Both the position numbers and the translations under genes were made by a program. Under the pieces are notes generated by a model. The model had not been told where the DNA came from. It saw nothing but the letters and a program-made list of their open reading frames with translations, and ran no database searches. From B2-G16 sp964528085 (GTDB lineage Bacteria; Bipolaricaulota; Bipolaricaulia; UBA7950; UBA9294): a stretch of DNA of 5,573 nucleotides. Where the stretch lies: positions 1 through 5,573 of the forward strand of contig CAZGRE010000064.1 in assembly GCA_964528085.1 (NCBI GenBank). The letters are read 5' to 3'. This document shows positions 1 through 5,573 of this stretch, piece by piece (position 1 is the stretch's first letter; each line of letters opens with the position of its first letter).

Positions 1-86
1 GGATGGCGAAGCCGGGGACGGCGATCTCCTGTTGCAGCGACGGATTCCGACCCGTCTCCTTCCTCCTCGAGCGGATCGAGGGCTGA
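1..86 (+). CDS. C-terminal end of an unidentified upstream gene (partial)
   Basis: The frame starting at base 3 is open from the left edge to a TGA at 84-86 and gives 27 residues ending in FLLERIEG. About 23 of its 26 sense codons that follow the ATG at 3 end in G or C, with the ATC, GTC, CTC and GAG preference seen in the two large genes. The other + frames and the minus strand lack this bias, which is the main reason for the call. The ATG at base 3 has no visible context and is probably an internal methionine. Two adjacent cysteines (SCCSDGF) are the only notable residues. I do not recognise the family from this fragment. A strong terminator lies about 145 bp downstream and would suit the end of this transcription unit. 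Confidence 0.4.
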   Translation, partial: MAKPGTAISCCSDGFRPVSFLLERIEG

Positions 87-230
87 TCGGGAGGGGAAAG
101 CGGCGTGCAGAAGGGATGATCGAGCCGTCATCGAATCCCCAATACGCGTTCACACCGACTTCACAAGGAGGGGGTAATCTTCTTTCCGTACGAGAGTGAA
201 GAGAAGAGATGAAACCTCCTTCACGACGCG
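87..230. other. non-coding stretch after the upstream gene
   Basis: No gene is supported here. Short frames exist (for example ATG 116 to TGA 197-199, 27 codons), but they lack proper ribosome binding sites and the local third-position GC bias. The segment would be the 3' untranslated region of the upstream gene or a leader that ends in the terminator at 231-269. Its only notable content is the repeat and stem set at 149-224. Confidence 0.5.
149..224 (+). repeat. short direct repeats and alternative stems upstream of the terminator
   Basis: TTCACA occurs at 149-154 and again at 160-165, eleven bases apart. CTTCAC occurs at 159-164 and 219-224, and GTGAAG at 196-201 is complementary to both copies, so two mutually exclusive 6-bp stems are possible. 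AAGGAGG at 165-171 is also complementary to CCTCCTT at 215-221. This resembles the logic of a regulated leader, but it could be chance in a purine-rich stretch. No known riboswitch core was recognised, and no start codon sits at a usable distance from the AAGGAGG. Confidence 0.25.
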
Positions 231-269
231 AGAGCGAGGGGCCCAGGAGCCGGGCCCCTCGCTCTTTTT
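231..269 (+). terminator. strong Rho-independent terminator
   Basis: A perfect GC-rich inverted repeat pairs AGAGCGAGGGGCCC (231-244) with GGGCCCCTCGCTCT (252-265). The 14-bp stem closes a 7-base loop (AGGAGCC) and runs into five T at 265-269. It points along the + strand. It most simply ends transcription from the upstream gene that stops at 86. Because it also lies upstream of the propeller gene, it could act as an attenuator if that gene is also read from a promoter left of 231. Confidence 0.92.
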
Positions 270-293
270 GGCTGATACTGAATAAACCTGAAG

Positions 294-322
294 TTGGCTA
301 CCATCACAAGCGATGCTAGGCT
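294..322 (+). promoter_or_regulatory. putative sigma70-type promoter with extended -10
   Basis: TTGGCT at 294-299 matches TTGACA at four of six positions. It is followed by a 17-bp spacer and TAGGCT at 317-322, which keeps the conserved first T, second A and last T of a -10 hexamer. TGC directly before the -10 (314-316) forms an extended -10 element. Transcription would start near 329, after the terminator and about 33 bases before the ATG of the propeller gene. It is the best promoter match between the terminator and the start codon. The TAGGCT hexamer is weak, which suits an extended -10 or activated promoter. Confidence 0.5.
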
Positions 323-332
323 CACCTTGTGA
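304..332. promoter_or_regulatory. operator-like inverted repeat around the -10 element
   Basis: TCACAAG at 304-310 is the exact reverse complement of CTTGTGA at 326-332. The arm centres are 22 bp apart, about two helical turns, so a dimeric regulator could contact both arms on one face of the DNA. The dyad centre (318) falls in the putative -10 hexamer, a position that would favour repression. A second, overlapping perfect repeat, CTCAC-CTT-GTGAG, lies at 321-333. The arm order (TCACA first, TGTGA second) is the reverse of a CRP site. No regulator can be named. Confidence 0.4.
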
Positions 333-350
333 GGATCGAGCACGCAAACG

Positions 351-356
351 AGGAGG
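351..356 (+). promoter_or_regulatory. ribosome binding site that fixes the start at 362
   Basis: AGGAGG lies five bases upstream of the ATG at 362. The same frame could be extended to a GTG at 329, but that codon has no Shine-Dalgarno sequence, coincides with the predicted transcription start and would put charged residues (RIEHANEE) ahead of the signal peptide. The ATG at 362 is therefore preferred. Confidence 0.85.
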
Positions 357-361
357 TAGCG

Positions 362-424
362 ATGACTAAATGGTCTCTGATGTATGTAGTCATTGTATTT
401 AGTCTTCTTCTGACATCCTCCGCT
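362..424 (+). other. signal peptide of the multi-propeller protein
   Basis: Residues 1-21 have a short N-region with K3, a hydrophobic core (YVVIVFSLLL), and S19-S20-A21, which fits a type I signal peptidase site. A slightly later cut after LPGQG, at residue 26, is also possible. There is no cysteine in the window expected for a lipobox, so the protein should be released rather than lipidated. Confidence 0.8.
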
Positions 425-3400
425 CTCCCTGGACAGGGGACAACCGCCTGGGAACAGACGGCCGGTCCGCCCGGCGGGCGGGCAAGCTGCGTGGCAGTCG
501 ATATCGAGGACCCGACGATCGTCTACGCGGGAATGGATCAGTCAGGGATCTACCGGAGCACGAACGGCGGTCGAAGCTGGGAGGAGTCATCGTCAAGGAT
601 CGGGGAGTGGATCGGCGGGATTGCTTCCACGCCCCATGGAGTGTTCGTCGCGTGCGGTCGGTTTGTGCTTTACCGCACAACGGACCGCGGCGTCTCATGG
701 GAGGAGGTCACGGTCGCCCCGGAGACCCGGATCACCGGGATCCACTACGGGACACTGGGGGATATCCTCCTTGCCAGTAGTGACCAAGGGGGGGTGTTCG
801 CGAGCCGCGACGGCGGCAAGACGTGGAGGGATATCACCGGGGATCTCCCGCGGGAATTCATCAACACCGTGGCCGTCGCAGGCCCATTGGAATACTGGGT
901 GGGAAAGCGAGGCCTTTACCACACGACTGATGGAGGCCGGCATTGGGAGAAGGCCTCATTCCCTCAGCCTCCGGACACCGATGTGTCGCACATCTTAGTC
1001 GCTGATGATGACCCGCGTCTTCTCCTCGTGGGGCTGCGCAACGTGCACAACGAGGGGAGGCCGGACGATCAATGTTACTCCTGGATCACACGAGACGGCG
1101 GGCGGAGCTGGCAGCCGGTATGGGGAGGTTTCGATCCGGACAACGGCTACTGGCCGCTTACACAAGGACCAGACGGCTCGATTTACGTGAACAACGCCAA
1201 CAACCTCTACGTCTCGCACGACCGCGCCCGTACATGGCAGAGGCTACCGTTTCGCGAGGGACTGAACGGGCGCAAGCCGGGCGATTTTGGGAATATGGCG
1301 GTGCACCCCCAGGATCCGAACATCCTTTACATCCCTGTTTTAAACGGCGGGGCGATGAGCCGAGACGGCGGGATGACGTGGACGGTGGAGAGCGAGGAAA
1401 TGATACTCACTCGGATCAGCTTGCTCGCCGCGTCTCCCACTGATCCGGACACGATCTACGCCGCATCGGCCGGCGGGGAGGGGACGTTCCGCTCCACCGA
1501 CCGCGGCGATCACTGGACGTGGCTCAATGGGGGAGGACTACCGCATCCTTGGGCCGACGAACTGACGATCGATCCGACAAACTCGGAGGTGATCTACGAA
1601 ACCGTGGATATCGCCGACGTCTACCGCTCCGAGGACGGCGGCGACAGTTGGGACCCGGCCTGGCCCGACTTCCGGTTCAGCTCGATCTACGCCCTCGCCT
1701 CCGCTCCGTCCGACCCCGACGTCCTCTACGCGTGCAAGAACGGGTTCGGAATCTACAAGAGCGAGGACGGCGGCCGACGTTGGCGGTTCCTGCACCAGTC
1801 AGGGATCGACTATACGTACACGATCGCCGTCCATCCCAAGGATCCGGATATCGTCTTCTCCGGCTATAACCCCAAGCCGTTCCAGGACTTCGCGATGATC
1901 CGTCGAAGCCTCGACGGCGGCGACACCTGGGAGACGGTTCTGAAGGTCGACGGCTCGGACGGGATCACGACGATCACATTCGATCCATCGAACCCGAACG
2001 TCCTTTATGCCGGAAGCATCGGCGAGAACGGTGGGCGCGTCTACGTCAGCCGCGACGGTGGAGAGACGTGGAGCGTCCTCAACGAACGCTACACGATGTG
2101 CACCGTCTGGGGACAGCCGCAGCTTGTGATCGATCCGAGGGATCCTTCCGTCGCCTACGTCGGAACGTGGCTCGCCGGCACGTGGAAGACGACGGACGCC
2201 GGGAGAAGCTGGACCCTGCTTTCCGGGGTACCGGTCTCGGCGACCTCTCTATCGATCGATCCCCTTCATCCGAACGTCGTCTACCTGAGCGATCGCTCGT
2301 CCCCCACGGTGTGGAGATCGAAGGACGGCGGTGCGTCCTGGGTCCGGGTCGCCGACTTCCGAACCGACGGTGCGTTGCTCGTGATGCGGGTGCTGGTCCA
2401 CGACGGCGTCGTCTTCGCCTCCACCTTCCACCACGGGCTACGGGGAGGGAGACTCTACCGGTCGAGCGATGATGGAGCGACCTGGGAAGACGTCACGGGA
2501 ACGCTCCCTAAGGGGATCCTCGATATCGCAGTCGATCCGCGAAATCCCCAGGTGGTCTACGTAACGACTAACATCAACAGCGCCTACAAGTCGACCGACG
2601 GCGGAGAAACCTGGCTTCACATGGACGGATTCCCGGACGTCGGCGCCTACGACATCGAGATCGACCCACGCGATTCAAACATCCTGTACGCCTCCGCTCG
2701 AGGCGGCTCGCTTCCCGCTTGGTTCACTTCGATCTCTGGCGATCATCCGAACGGTGTCGCGTTCTCCGACACGGCTGGGGTATATAAGTCGACCGATGCT
2801 GGAGAGACTTGGACACAGGTGCTGGAGACCTGGCCGAGCTGCCGCGTCATCCGCATCCATCCCGAGAATCCCAACCTCCTCCTCGCCGCTGATCTCGTTG
2901 ATGGACTACAGGTGAGCGTCGATGGGGGGAGGACGTGGACGGCGAGAAACGAGGGGTTGGAGAACGTCGTTCCCACATCCTGCGCCGTCGGCGGAACGTC
3001 CGTCTACGTCGGAACGCAGGGCTGCGGTGTCTTCTCCGGGGAGATCGACCTCGAAACGGGGAAGATCGCGTGGCAACCCGATCGCTGCAACAAGCCTGTT
3101 CCCGCGGTTCACAGCATGGAGATCCAGGTGGATCCCACAGACTCCGACATCCTGTTCGTATCCGCCAATCCGGGTGGGCTGATGCGTTCGACAGACGGCG
3201 GAGTGACGTGGCGGGACAGAAACGGGATCACCCCGAGCGTCGTCGTCGATGATCCCAAGAGACAAGGGTACTACGCGTTCGCGATCGACCCCACCGATCC
3301 CGATCGGATGTGGGTGGGGACGTGGGGCAAGGGGATCTACAAGTCATTCGATGCGATGCTCCTGAACATTCCGGCGTTCGGTCAAGGGATGCCGATGCTC

Positions 3401-4381
3401 GGGAAGGAGATCTACCGCATCGTGATCGACCCTGATGATCCCGACCGTGTCTACGTCGCCACTGAGCAGGGGGTGTTCCGCACATCCGATGGAGGAACGA
3501 CGTGGGAGGCGATGAACGACGGACTGGGGACGACGCAGGTACAAAGCCTCCTTTTGACCGCCGAGGGGCGACTTATCGCCGGGACGCTCGGGTACGGAAT
3601 CTACGAGTACAATCGCTGGTGGAACGAGTGGGGCCAGCTTCCGCCCCTGCGGGAGTTCGGAACGTTCTGGCCGATCTGGAACAACCGTCCGTTGTACCAG
3701 TACTCCACGCTCCTCATCGATCCGGTCGATTCAAAGACGATGTACTTCGGCACCTTCCCCGCCGGGATCTACAAGACGACCGACGGGGGGGAGCACTGGC
3801 GCGAGTCAAACGTCGGATGGACGAACGACGGGGTCTTCTGTCTCACGTTCCATCCCGAGGATACGAACGTCATCTACGCCGGGACCTACAACGGGATCAA
3901 TCGTTCGCTCGACGGCGGAGAGCATTGGGAGACGTGGAACGAGGGCTGGCCGCCGGAACAATGGGTGTTTTCAATAGCGTTCGATCCGATCGATCCGTCG
4001 ATCATGTACGCCTGCTCCAAGAACGGCGAGAACATGGGAGAGGGCCGACCGGGGTTCCACGGGACGGTGATGAAATCGATCGACGGAGGCGCAGGCTGGT
4101 TCCCGATCACCGACGGTCTCAGCGTCGACCAGGAGTTCCTCAAGATCCTCGTCGACCCGGTCGATCGGAACACCCTCTACCTCGCCACGCAAGGAGACGG
4201 TGTGATGATCTCCCGCGACGCGGGTGAGCACTGGGATCCATGGAACGACGGCCTTGGGAACCTCAATGCCGGAACGAACGGGAACAACGTCGCCAACGTC
4301 TTGGCCCTTTCCGCCGACGGGAATACGATCTACTTCGCCACCCTGGGCTCTGGAGTGTGGCGCCGGACGATCGCCCGTTAA
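362..4381 (+). CDS. secreted giant multi-propeller protein with about 28 Asp-box (BNR/sortilin-like) repeats
   Basis: The product has 1339 residues. Residues 1-26 form a signal peptide: a lysine, a hydrophobic core, and a likely cut after SSA at 19-21 or near residue 26. The rest is a tandem array of beta-propeller blades about 47 residues long. Each has a D/HP-x-x-P start, a Y-A-G-type strand, and an Asp-box (S/T-x-D-x-G-x-T/S-W). I count 24 recognisable Asp-boxes, from 66-73 to 1284-1291. Degenerate units lie near 896, 995 and 1081, and a terminal half-blade at 1332, giving about 28 blades. Relatives by fold include sortilin/Vps10, Ycf48, sialidases and GH74 xyloglucanases. D59 sits where GH74 has an N-terminal catalytic Asp, but I see no second GH74 motif, so a binding or scaffold role is as likely as hydrolysis. 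There is no transmembrane anchor, dockerin or sorting signal. It is the first gene of an operon with the beta-helix lipoprotein. Confidence 0.93.
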   Translation: MTKWSLMYVVIVFSLLLTSSALPGQGTTAWEQTAGPPGGRASCVAVDIEDPTIVYAGMDQSGIYRSTNGGRSWEESSSRIGEWIGGIASTPHGVFVACGRFVLYRTTDRGVSWEEVTVAPETRITGIHYGTLGDILLASSDQGGVFASRDGGKTWRDITGDLPREFINTVAVAGPLEYWVGKRGLYHTTDGGRHWEKASFPQPPDTDVSHILVADDDPRLLLVGLRNVHNEGRPDDQCYSWITRDGGRSWQPVWGGFDPDNGYWPLTQGPDGSIYVNNANNLYVSHDRARTWQRLPFREGLNGRKPGDFGNMAVHPQDPNILYIPVLNGGAMSRDGGMTWTVESEEMILTRISLLAASPTDPDTIYAASAGGEGTFRSTDRGDHWTWLNGGGLPHPWADELTIDPTNSEVIYETVDIADVYRSEDGGDSWDPAWPDFRFSSIYALASAPSDPDVLYACKNGFGIYKSEDGGRRWRFLHQSGIDYTYTIAVHPKDPDIVFSGYNPKPFQDFAMIRRSLDGGDTWETVLKVDGSDGITTITFDPSNPNVLYAGSIGENGGRVYVSRDGGETWSVLNERYTMCTVWGQPQLVIDPRDPSVAYVGTWLAGTWKTTDAGRSWTLLSGVPVSATSLSIDPLHPNVVYLSDRSSPTVWRSKDGGASWVRVADFRTDGALLVMRVLVHDGVVFASTFHHGLRGGRLYRSSDDGATWEDVTGTLPKGILDIAVDPRNPQVVYVTTNINSAYKSTDGGETWLHMDGFPDVGAYDIEIDPRDSNILYASARGGSLPAWFTSISGDHPNGVAFSDTAGVYKSTDAGETWTQVLETWPSCRVIRIHPENPNLLLAADLVDGLQVSVDGGRTWTARNEGLENVVPTSCAVGGTSVYVGTQGCGVFSGEIDLETGKIAWQPDRCNKPVPAVHSMEIQVDPTDSDILFVSANPGGLMRSTDGGVTWRDRNGITPSVVVDDPKRQGYYAFAIDPTDPDRMWVGTWGKGIYKSFDAMLLNIPAFGQGMPMLGKEIYRIVIDPDDPDRVYVATEQGVFRTSDGGTTWEAMNDGLGTTQVQSLLLTAEGRLIAGTLGYGIYEYNRWWNEWGQLPPLREFGTFWPIWNNRPLYQYSTLLIDPVDSKTMYFGTFPAGIYKTTDGGEHWRESNVGWTNDGVFCLTFHPEDTNVIYAGTYNGINRSLDGGEHWETWNEGWPPEQWVFSIAFDPIDPSIMYACSKNGENMGEGRPGFHGTVMKSIDGGAGWFPITDGLSVDQEFLKILVDPVDRNTLYLATQGDGVMISRDAGEHWDPWNDGLGNLNAGTNGNNVANVLALSADGNTIYFATLGSGVWRRTIAR
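449..4378 (+). repeat. array of about 28 Asp-box propeller units (protein repeat)
   Basis: Asp-boxes start at residues 66, 106, 148, 188, 243, 285, 333, 378, 423, 467, 516, 563, 610, 653, 701, 744, 810, 852, 943, 1041, 1139, 1182, 1239 and 1284. Altered copies lie near 896, 995 and 1081. Spacing is mostly 40-49 residues, with longer units at 188-243, 744-810, 1081-1139 and 1182-1239. The first unit has Asn for Asp (STNGG) and the sixth has Ala for Gly (SHDRART). At DNA level the units share only short words such as GACGGCGG, so the duplications are old and diverged. Confidence 0.88.
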
Positions 4382-4387
4382 CCGCGC

Positions 4388-4395
4388 AAAGGAGG
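4388..4395 (+). promoter_or_regulatory. ribosome binding site of the beta-helix lipoprotein gene
   Basis: AAAGGAGG ends five bases before the ATG at 4401 and lies inside the 19-bp gap after the TAA at 4379-4381. This fixes the start of the second gene. The gap is too short for an independent promoter plus terminator, so co-transcription is expected. Confidence 0.85.
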
Positions 4396-4400
4396 AACGG

Positions 4401-4484
4401 ATGAGCGAGCATACGCGCTTGAAACCGTCGCTGGTGGTGCTGATCGCGATCTTTTTGCTAGCGCTGCTCACCCTGACATCGTGT
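4401..4484 (+). other. lipoprotein signal peptide and lipobox
   Basis: These codons encode residues 1-28. Positive residues R6 and K8 precede a hydrophobic segment, and L25-T26-S27-C28 fits the consensus for lipid attachment and signal peptidase II cleavage. The mature protein would start at C28 followed by GFVFPPP. In a diderm the absence of Asp at +2 would allow outer-membrane sorting, but the cell envelope type is not known here. Confidence 0.88.
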
Positions 4485-5573
4485 GGGTTCGTGTTCCCGC
4501 CGCCGAAAGCGAGCCCCACTCCCCCCGAGATTCACATCCCATCACCGCCCGACGTCTCCCCAACGACGGTGCTAACCATCCCCGAGGACAGGCCCCTCCT
4601 CCTCTCCGAGGACCTCCTCGATACGAAGGTCGTGGGAGGGATCGTCCTCATCCGCGAGGACGGCCTCAAGGTGAAGGGATGCGAGTTCATCGACGCACAG
4701 CTGATCATCGAGAACGCCGCCGATGTGAGCGTGGAGGATTCCGCATTCCGCGACCTCTACCGCCATGAGCAGGCGGCGATCACGGTGTACCGCGGCAGCC
4801 GCGTCACCCTCTCCCACAATTTGATACAGGGGAACTACATCGGGATCGGGGTGCACGAGAGCGGGGAGGTGACGATCCGCGACAACACGTTCCTCGATAA
4901 CCTCGGCCACAACGCCGTCACCATCGATCTCGGCTCGACCGGAGAGATCTACCACAACTACTTCTACAACAGCTTTCCCCACGCCGTTCTCATCGGAACC
5001 GGACATCCTGATGGGGCGATTGAGGTTTACGAGAACCGGATCGAATACAGCGTGGAGGACGCGATCGACGTCGAGAACTTCTCCTCGGCGGCGCCGAGCC
5101 GCATCCACGGAAACGTGATCCTTTACACCGGCTGGGCCGGGATCACGGTCGAGTACGGAAGCTTCCACGCCAACCTGGTGATCGAGGACAACTACATCGC
5201 CTACTCCGGCACGGATCTATCACAGTTTCCGGTAAACGAACACCGCTCCGAGGCATACGAGGAGGGCTGGAAGCACGGAATCCTCCTCGAAGACTCCTCC
5301 GATGTTACCGTCCGCGGAAACACGATCATCGCCAACAGGGGGTCCGGGATCGAACTCGTGAACGCACGGGGAATATTGCTGGAAAAGAACACCGTCACCG
5401 ACAATGCGATGGGCGTCGTGCTGAGGAACTACGAGCAAGGGGCGCTGAGCCGGGAGTTCTTTCCCATCGATCCCGAAGACGCCGGGGGCTCCCAGGCGAG
5501 CGCCGTCGACAACGTGGTGAGCGAAAACCAAGGTCAGGATTGGTACGTCGAAGGGGGATGCGAACTTGTGCGA
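4401..5573 (+). CDS. lipoprotein with right-handed parallel beta-helix (NosD/PbH1-like), 3' partial
   Basis: The frame from ATG 4401 stays open for 391 codons to the right edge, so the C-terminus is missing. Residues 1-28 are a lipoprotein signal: basic N-region, core LVVLIAIFLLALL, and lipobox LTSC with the lipidated Cys at 28. The next residue is Gly, not Asp. Residues about 32-54 form a proline-rich tether. From about 76 the chain is a run of short rungs with an Asn ladder: HN at 139-140, DN at 161-162, HN at 185-186, EN at 211-212, GN at 237-238, DN at 263-264, GN at 306-307 and KN at 329-330. This is the signature of PbH1/NosD-type right-handed beta-helices, which include polysaccharide lyases and epimerases, surface adhesins and the NosD accessory protein. 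No catalytic motif is evident, so a general surface beta-helix is the safest call. NosD itself is unlikely because no nos genes are visible. Confidence 0.88.
   Translation, partial: MSEHTRLKPSLVVLIAIFLLALLTLTSCGFVFPPPKASPTPPEIHIPSPPDVSPTTVLTIPEDRPLLLSEDLLDTKVVGGIVLIREDGLKVKGCEFIDAQLIIENAADVSVEDSAFRDLYRHEQAAITVYRGSRVTLSHNLIQGNYIGIGVHESGEVTIRDNTFLDNLGHNAVTIDLGSTGEIYHNYFYNSFPHAVLIGTGHPDGAIEVYENRIEYSVEDAIDVENFSSAAPSRIHGNVILYTGWAGITVEYGSFHANLVIEDNYIAYSGTDLSQFPVNEHRSEAYEEGWKHGILLEDSSDVTVRGNTIIANRGSGIELVNARGILLEKNTVTDNAMGVVLRNYEQGALSREFFPIDPEDAGGSQASAVDNVVSENQGQDWYVEGGCELVR

Noticed and set aside
1..131. Minus-strand frame open to the left edge from a possible ATG at 131-129
   Set aside because: Third-position GC bias is weak and the product is rich in Ser and Arg. 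The + strand frame 3 over 1-86 has much stronger coding character.
116..199. Possible 27-codon small gene starting at ATG 116
   Set aside because: The only purine-rich stretch (AAGGG) abuts the ATG with no spacing, codon third positions are mixed, and the product has no recognisable feature.
196..285. GTG-started frame running through the terminator
   Set aside because: The AAGGAGG at 165-171 is about 24 bases away from GTG 196, too far to serve it, and the frame translates the terminator stem.
304..332. CRP/FNR-type binding site
   Set aside because: The half-sites are in the opposite order (TCACA before TGTGA) and the spacer is 15 bases rather than 6, so it does not fit the known consensus.
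150..347. 65-codon minus-strand frame across the intergenic region
   Set aside because: It reads antisense through the terminator hairpin and the promoter, lacks the local codon bias, and has a low-complexity product with no recognisable motif.
399..4519. Many long frames in other phases and on the minus strand inside the propeller gene
   Set aside because: They are shadows caused by the high GC content and repetitive Asp-box codons. Their products are Arg/Pro/Ser-rich and lack ribosome binding sites.
4481..5531. Overlapping frames inside the beta-helix gene (one + strand, several minus strand)
   Set aside because: The main + frame from 4401 has a ribosome binding site, signal peptide, lipobox and coherent repeats; the others have none of these.
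362..5573. Conspicuous density of GATC and ATCGATCC words
   Set aside because: It is explained by the repeated Ile-Asp-Pro motif (ATC GAT CCN) and the preference for ATC codons, so no separate signal for methylation or uptake is needed.
1..5573. CRISPR array, tRNA, rRNA, insertion sequence or attachment site
   Set aside because: I saw no regularly spaced identical DNA repeats, no cloverleaf or rRNA-like segments, no transposase and no terminal inverted repeats with target duplications.

Overview
The window is a GC-rich bacterial sequence with G/C strongly preferred at third codon positions, clear AGGAGG-type ribosome binding sites and a textbook intrinsic terminator. It holds two exported-protein genes on the + strand and probably the tail of a third. 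I cannot name the organism from the sequence. The composition and the style of the secreted repeat proteins would fit an uncultivated lineage such as Bipolaricaulota/Acetothermia, but that is only a guess.

Layout. Bases 1-86 probably carry the last 27 codons of an upstream + strand gene. Bases 87-361 hold no convincing gene. They contain short direct repeats and mutually exclusive stems (149-224), a perfect 14-bp hairpin followed by five T (231-269), an extended -10 type promoter (294-322), and a spaced dyad that brackets its -10 element (304-332). Bases 362-4381 encode a 1339-residue secreted protein made almost entirely of about 28 Asp-box (BNR/sortilin-like) beta-propeller blades. After only 19 bp, a second gene starts at 4401 and runs off the right edge. 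It encodes a lipoprotein with a proline-rich tether and a right-handed parallel beta-helix of the NosD/PbH1 type.

How they work together. The tight spacing and lack of a terminator between 362-4381 and 4401-5573 indicate co-transcription from the promoter at about 294-322. Both products carry export signals: one a plain secretory signal, the other a lipobox. Both folds are long repeat scaffolds often found in binding or processing surface glycans. The simplest reading is a two-component extracytoplasmic system with a soluble or surface-associated multi-propeller protein and a membrane-tethered beta-helix partner. Its ligand is unknown, and no catalytic centre can be assigned with confidence in either protein. 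The most unusual items are the size and regularity of the propeller array, its degenerate aromatic-rich section (units 19-23), and the operator-like dyad on the promoter.
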